A stretch of DNA of 64,000 nt from Coffea arabica (lineage: Eukaryota; Streptophyta; Magnoliopsida; Gentianales; Rubiaceae), in the NCBI RefSeq assembly GCF_036785885.1, contig NC_092312.1, positions 11,240,001 to 11,304,000 of the forward strand. Direction: 5' to 3'. Below, piece by piece: positions 61,701 through 64,000 of the stretch; position 1 is the first letter of the stretch, and the number at the start of each line of letters is the position of its first letter. Position numbers and translations under genes: made by a program. The notes under the pieces are model-generated. The model searched no databases, was not told the DNA's origin, and was given only the letters and a program-made list of their open reading frames with translations.

Positions 61701-63499
61701 CACCAAGGGTCTAGTCTTTCCTTTAAAATTCCCTTCCTCTTTCTCTTCTATTATTCCTTTTTTCCCTTAATTTCTTTCTTGAAGAAGGATGGGGAAGAAA
61801 TAGCATCATGCACCAATCAATTGCATCTACATGTATCAATTTCATGCTTGTAATCACCAAAAATCTCAATGTCTTGACTCGGCAGTGAACGTAGAGAATT
61901 CGCACAATTGTATATAATGCGCCTCACAAACACATCAATATACAGTTCGACTCATGCTTTATGAGTTTACGCATAAATATAGAACTTATTGATGTAAAGT
62001 TGGTAAGACTCTAAAGATGGCTTTTTTTACTTTATCCCTTTTTTTTTTAAAAAAAACGTGATAGGTGAGAGACAAGCACAATTAAGAAGATGAAATAGCA
62101 TACCTCAGGGTTCAAATCATTAACCTTTTCAATTGCATCCTCCACATTACCACACTGCACTGCCTTCTTAACTGCCATCCGATCAGTTATAGTTGCCAAA
62201 TCAATGTCAGCTATAAAGTCATAAGGAAAAGCAAATCATGCCAACTGAAATCCTGATAACAAATGCAATATCATGTAAAATCAGTTATCCTGAAGAAATG
62301 ATAAGGATACGTTCTGTCCCAGATTCCTTTCGGAATTTCTCAGCTGCATCAACATAACCCTCAGTCACCAGGAAGTTCATTACCAATTTATTCATGTCTT
62401 CTTTCCTAATCTTTACATCATTGAGCTTTTTCTCCCACTCTTCTTTTGTTATAATTTTCTTCGAACTACCCTGTGAAAAGAAAAGTTTTAGAAATAAATT
62501 AGCTCCACGCTACCAAAAGAAATAAGTATTCCTGTTTGTGACACTGCACACTTCAAAATTATTCTAAAAAAGGCTATCAGCACAAAATAAATATAACTCT
62601 TTTAACCGATTTCGCAGCTGCAATGCCACTAGAATCCTAATCACGTAAATTGTGAAACAATACCACTGAAGATGACACAATTTGCATAAAGTAACTGACA
62701 AGTTTGATCTTCAGCTCCTAATTTTGCACTGCTGATGAAAGACAAATGTATCCATTTTTTGACAAGTCTTTTTTTAACAGCTTTCTCAGAATGGCAAGAA
62801 CTAAAACAGGAACTGATTTTGGCTGTTGAGAAATCAAAACCTCATTCTAGGATGAGGAACAAAGGCTCTTAGTTTCTGGCACTTTATCCAATTCTAAGAC
62901 ATCCATTTCACCTAGAAACACAACACTGGTGGCAGAAAATCATAACCTTCAGCCCTTCATCATTATTAACTAATATCTTATCTCTCAACAGTACATCTCG
63001 CTCTGCTGAGAAACCTGATCGCCTTAATATAATCCTATTTAACATTGTCGGGGCAGTCTATTCAGGTCTTATGTTTATCAAATCAATCATAGTTACTATA
63101 TTGCAAAAAAAAATTCATGAACAAATAGATGTTCTTTAAACCATTCTATCTCACGCTTTTCAAAATCTAGCAAAAACCTTCTGTCGCTTAACTCGTGTTT
63201 TCATAGGGGAAAAAAAGGCGACTTTTTAAGATTCTAGTAACTATTCCTAGCAAAATCCAATCATCTCAAGAAAGGAATGAGAAACCCTAATGTTGATAAA
63301 TATTAGCTACTATGTCATGCCGATGTCCTTAATCAAGACCTTAATCAGACATTCCAGCAACAATTGAACAGCAAAAAGATCAAGAAAACAACAACTCATA
63401 TATAATATAGATATAAAGGGTCAGCAAAAAATGGAATAACTTCTCATAATTTTCCGTTCAAGGTGAGTTGGAAGGAGGGAAATATGAGAAATTTACCAT
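58753..63499 (-). CDS. GID8: GID8 homologue (LisH-CTLH-CRA protein of the GID/CTLH E3 ubiquitin ligase), complete, 226 aa
   Basis: Coding exons on the minus strand are 63497-63499, 62311-62470, 62104-62210, 60167-60298, 59775-59931 and 58753-58874; phases join with no stop. Exon 1 codes only for the start Met; intron 1 follows at once. The protein runs [17 protein letters not shown], a LisH motif at about 25-57 ([20 protein letters not shown]), a CTLH segment at about 63-120, and a CRA region to about 212 ([20 protein letters not shown]). Length equals the 228-aa human GID8/TWA1. In the family it is a scaffold subunit of a multi-protein RING E3 ligase. Intron 2 (62211-62310, 100 nt) has donor GTATCCTTAT and TTTTCCTTATGAC close to the acceptor, the pattern of a U12-type intron. 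The others look U2-type. Confidence 0.95.
62211..62310 (-). other. Probable U12-type intron in GID8
   Basis: On the minus strand the intron opens with GTATCCTTAT, which matches the U12 donor consensus RTATCCTT at every base. It carries TTCCTTATGAC, a near match to the branch consensus TTCCTTAAC, about 11-19 bases before the acceptor TTTATAG. Short donor-to-acceptor length and lack of a polypyrimidine tract also fit. It would be spliced by the minor spliceosome. The reading frame joins correctly at C/CT, giving GTEPDIDL. Confidence 0.8.
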
Positions 63500-64000
63500 G
63501 GATTCAATCTCAGCGAGTTGGCCAAGTACAAACCAGAGCAATGACATCAAAATTCGGAGGACGACTCCACCGCTAGCTTAAAAATATGGCAGCCGCTGTA
63601 ATTTTCTCCTACTTTCCTTTTAATGTTTTTACAATTTTTTTAACTGGTTAGATTGAGTTAATTTCAGTGACTGTGGCATTTTGGTCTATATGTGTAATTC
63701 GAAGTGTATTCGGTACCCAACTGGAAGGAGAAAACCAGAAAAGGAAAATATAACACAAAAACTATACAGTCGATTTTTTACACAAATTTATTTGCTTATA
63801 TTTATAAGCAGATTTTTAAATTATCTTTTTGTCTCATATATATCATATAAAAAATATAGAATTAATTACATTTACCTCCCCTGAGATTTGACCAAATAAC
63901 GAATCGATCCCTGAGATTTGACCAAATAACAAAAAGATCCCTCAACCGTTAGTCTTTGCCGTTGACTGTTAGTGTTAATTACATTTACCCCCCTGAGATT
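63500..64000. other. GID8 5' leader and promoter, then repeat at the window edge
   Basis: 63500 to about 63610 is the presumed GID8 leader. No gene is seen up to the edge. From about 63850 the sequence becomes repeat-like. Confidence 0.5.
63853..64000. repeat. Repeat with internal copies of TGAGATTTGACCAAATAACR, cut by window edge
   Basis: The block CCTGAGATTTGACCAAATAA occurs twice (about 63880 and 63910). The string TTAATTACATTTACC followed by CCCTGAGATT occurs at 63863 and again at the window end. The words resemble the ends of the Mutator-like elements at 45306 and 50231, so this may be the start of another member. Confidence 0.55.

Noticed and set aside
60299-62103. Frames inside GID8 intron 3 (for example 61179-61394 and 60524-60853)
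   Set aside because: They are intronic, AT-rich and without features.

Overview
The window is nuclear DNA from a flowering plant, most likely a eudicot. It is AT-rich, the genes carry many introns with GT/AG borders, the proteins match plant-specific families, and the gaps are filled with plant-type MITEs and an LTR retrotransposon. I could not fix the species. No operon, CRISPR array, tRNA or rRNA gene was seen.

Genes, left to right. (1) The first 29 codons, minus strand, of a JMJ25-type histone demethylase gene that runs off the left edge, with its long leader. (2) A complete 16-exon STRUBBELIG-receptor-family (SRF) leucine-rich-repeat receptor kinase gene, minus strand, 2668-9194, encoding 749 residues. 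(3) A single-exon gene at 23447-24280 for a basic Ser/Arg/Gly-rich protein with a lipid-anchor-type MGCC N-terminus. (4) A two-exon gene at 35699-38500, minus strand, for a small one-span membrane protein of 156 residues. (5) A kelch-repeat exon at 48778-49532, minus strand, whose F-box end I could not find. (6) A 103-residue small plant protein at 57631-57942. (7) A complete GID8 gene (LisH-CTLH-CRA protein of the GID/CTLH E3 ligase), minus strand, 58753-63499, 226 residues; its second intron has the sequence signals of a U12-type minor-spliceosome intron.

The rest is repeat-derived. A complete, young, gag-only LTR element (25899-28865) has 467-bp LTRs and a 5-bp target duplication. Just beyond it is a 3.2-kb fold-back element (29195-32424) with arms of about 1.15 kb, bracketed by two nearly identical 270-bp direct repeats. 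Smaller elements include Stowaway-like, hAT-like (8-bp duplications) and Mutator-like (9-bp duplication) MITEs, a three-copy 165-bp MITE family, a degenerate repeat array at about 20.4-22.7 kb, and a 1.3-kb tandem duplication at 52.7-55.6 kb.

The genes do not form a pathway; they are ordinary neighbours on a chromosome. I found no clearly undescribed multi-gene system. The items most worth checking are the minor-spliceosome intron in GID8, the fold-back element with its long flanking duplication, the gag-only retrotransposon, and the truncated kelch gene. Exon borders were assigned by eye from splice sites, reading phase and family knowledge, without transcript data.
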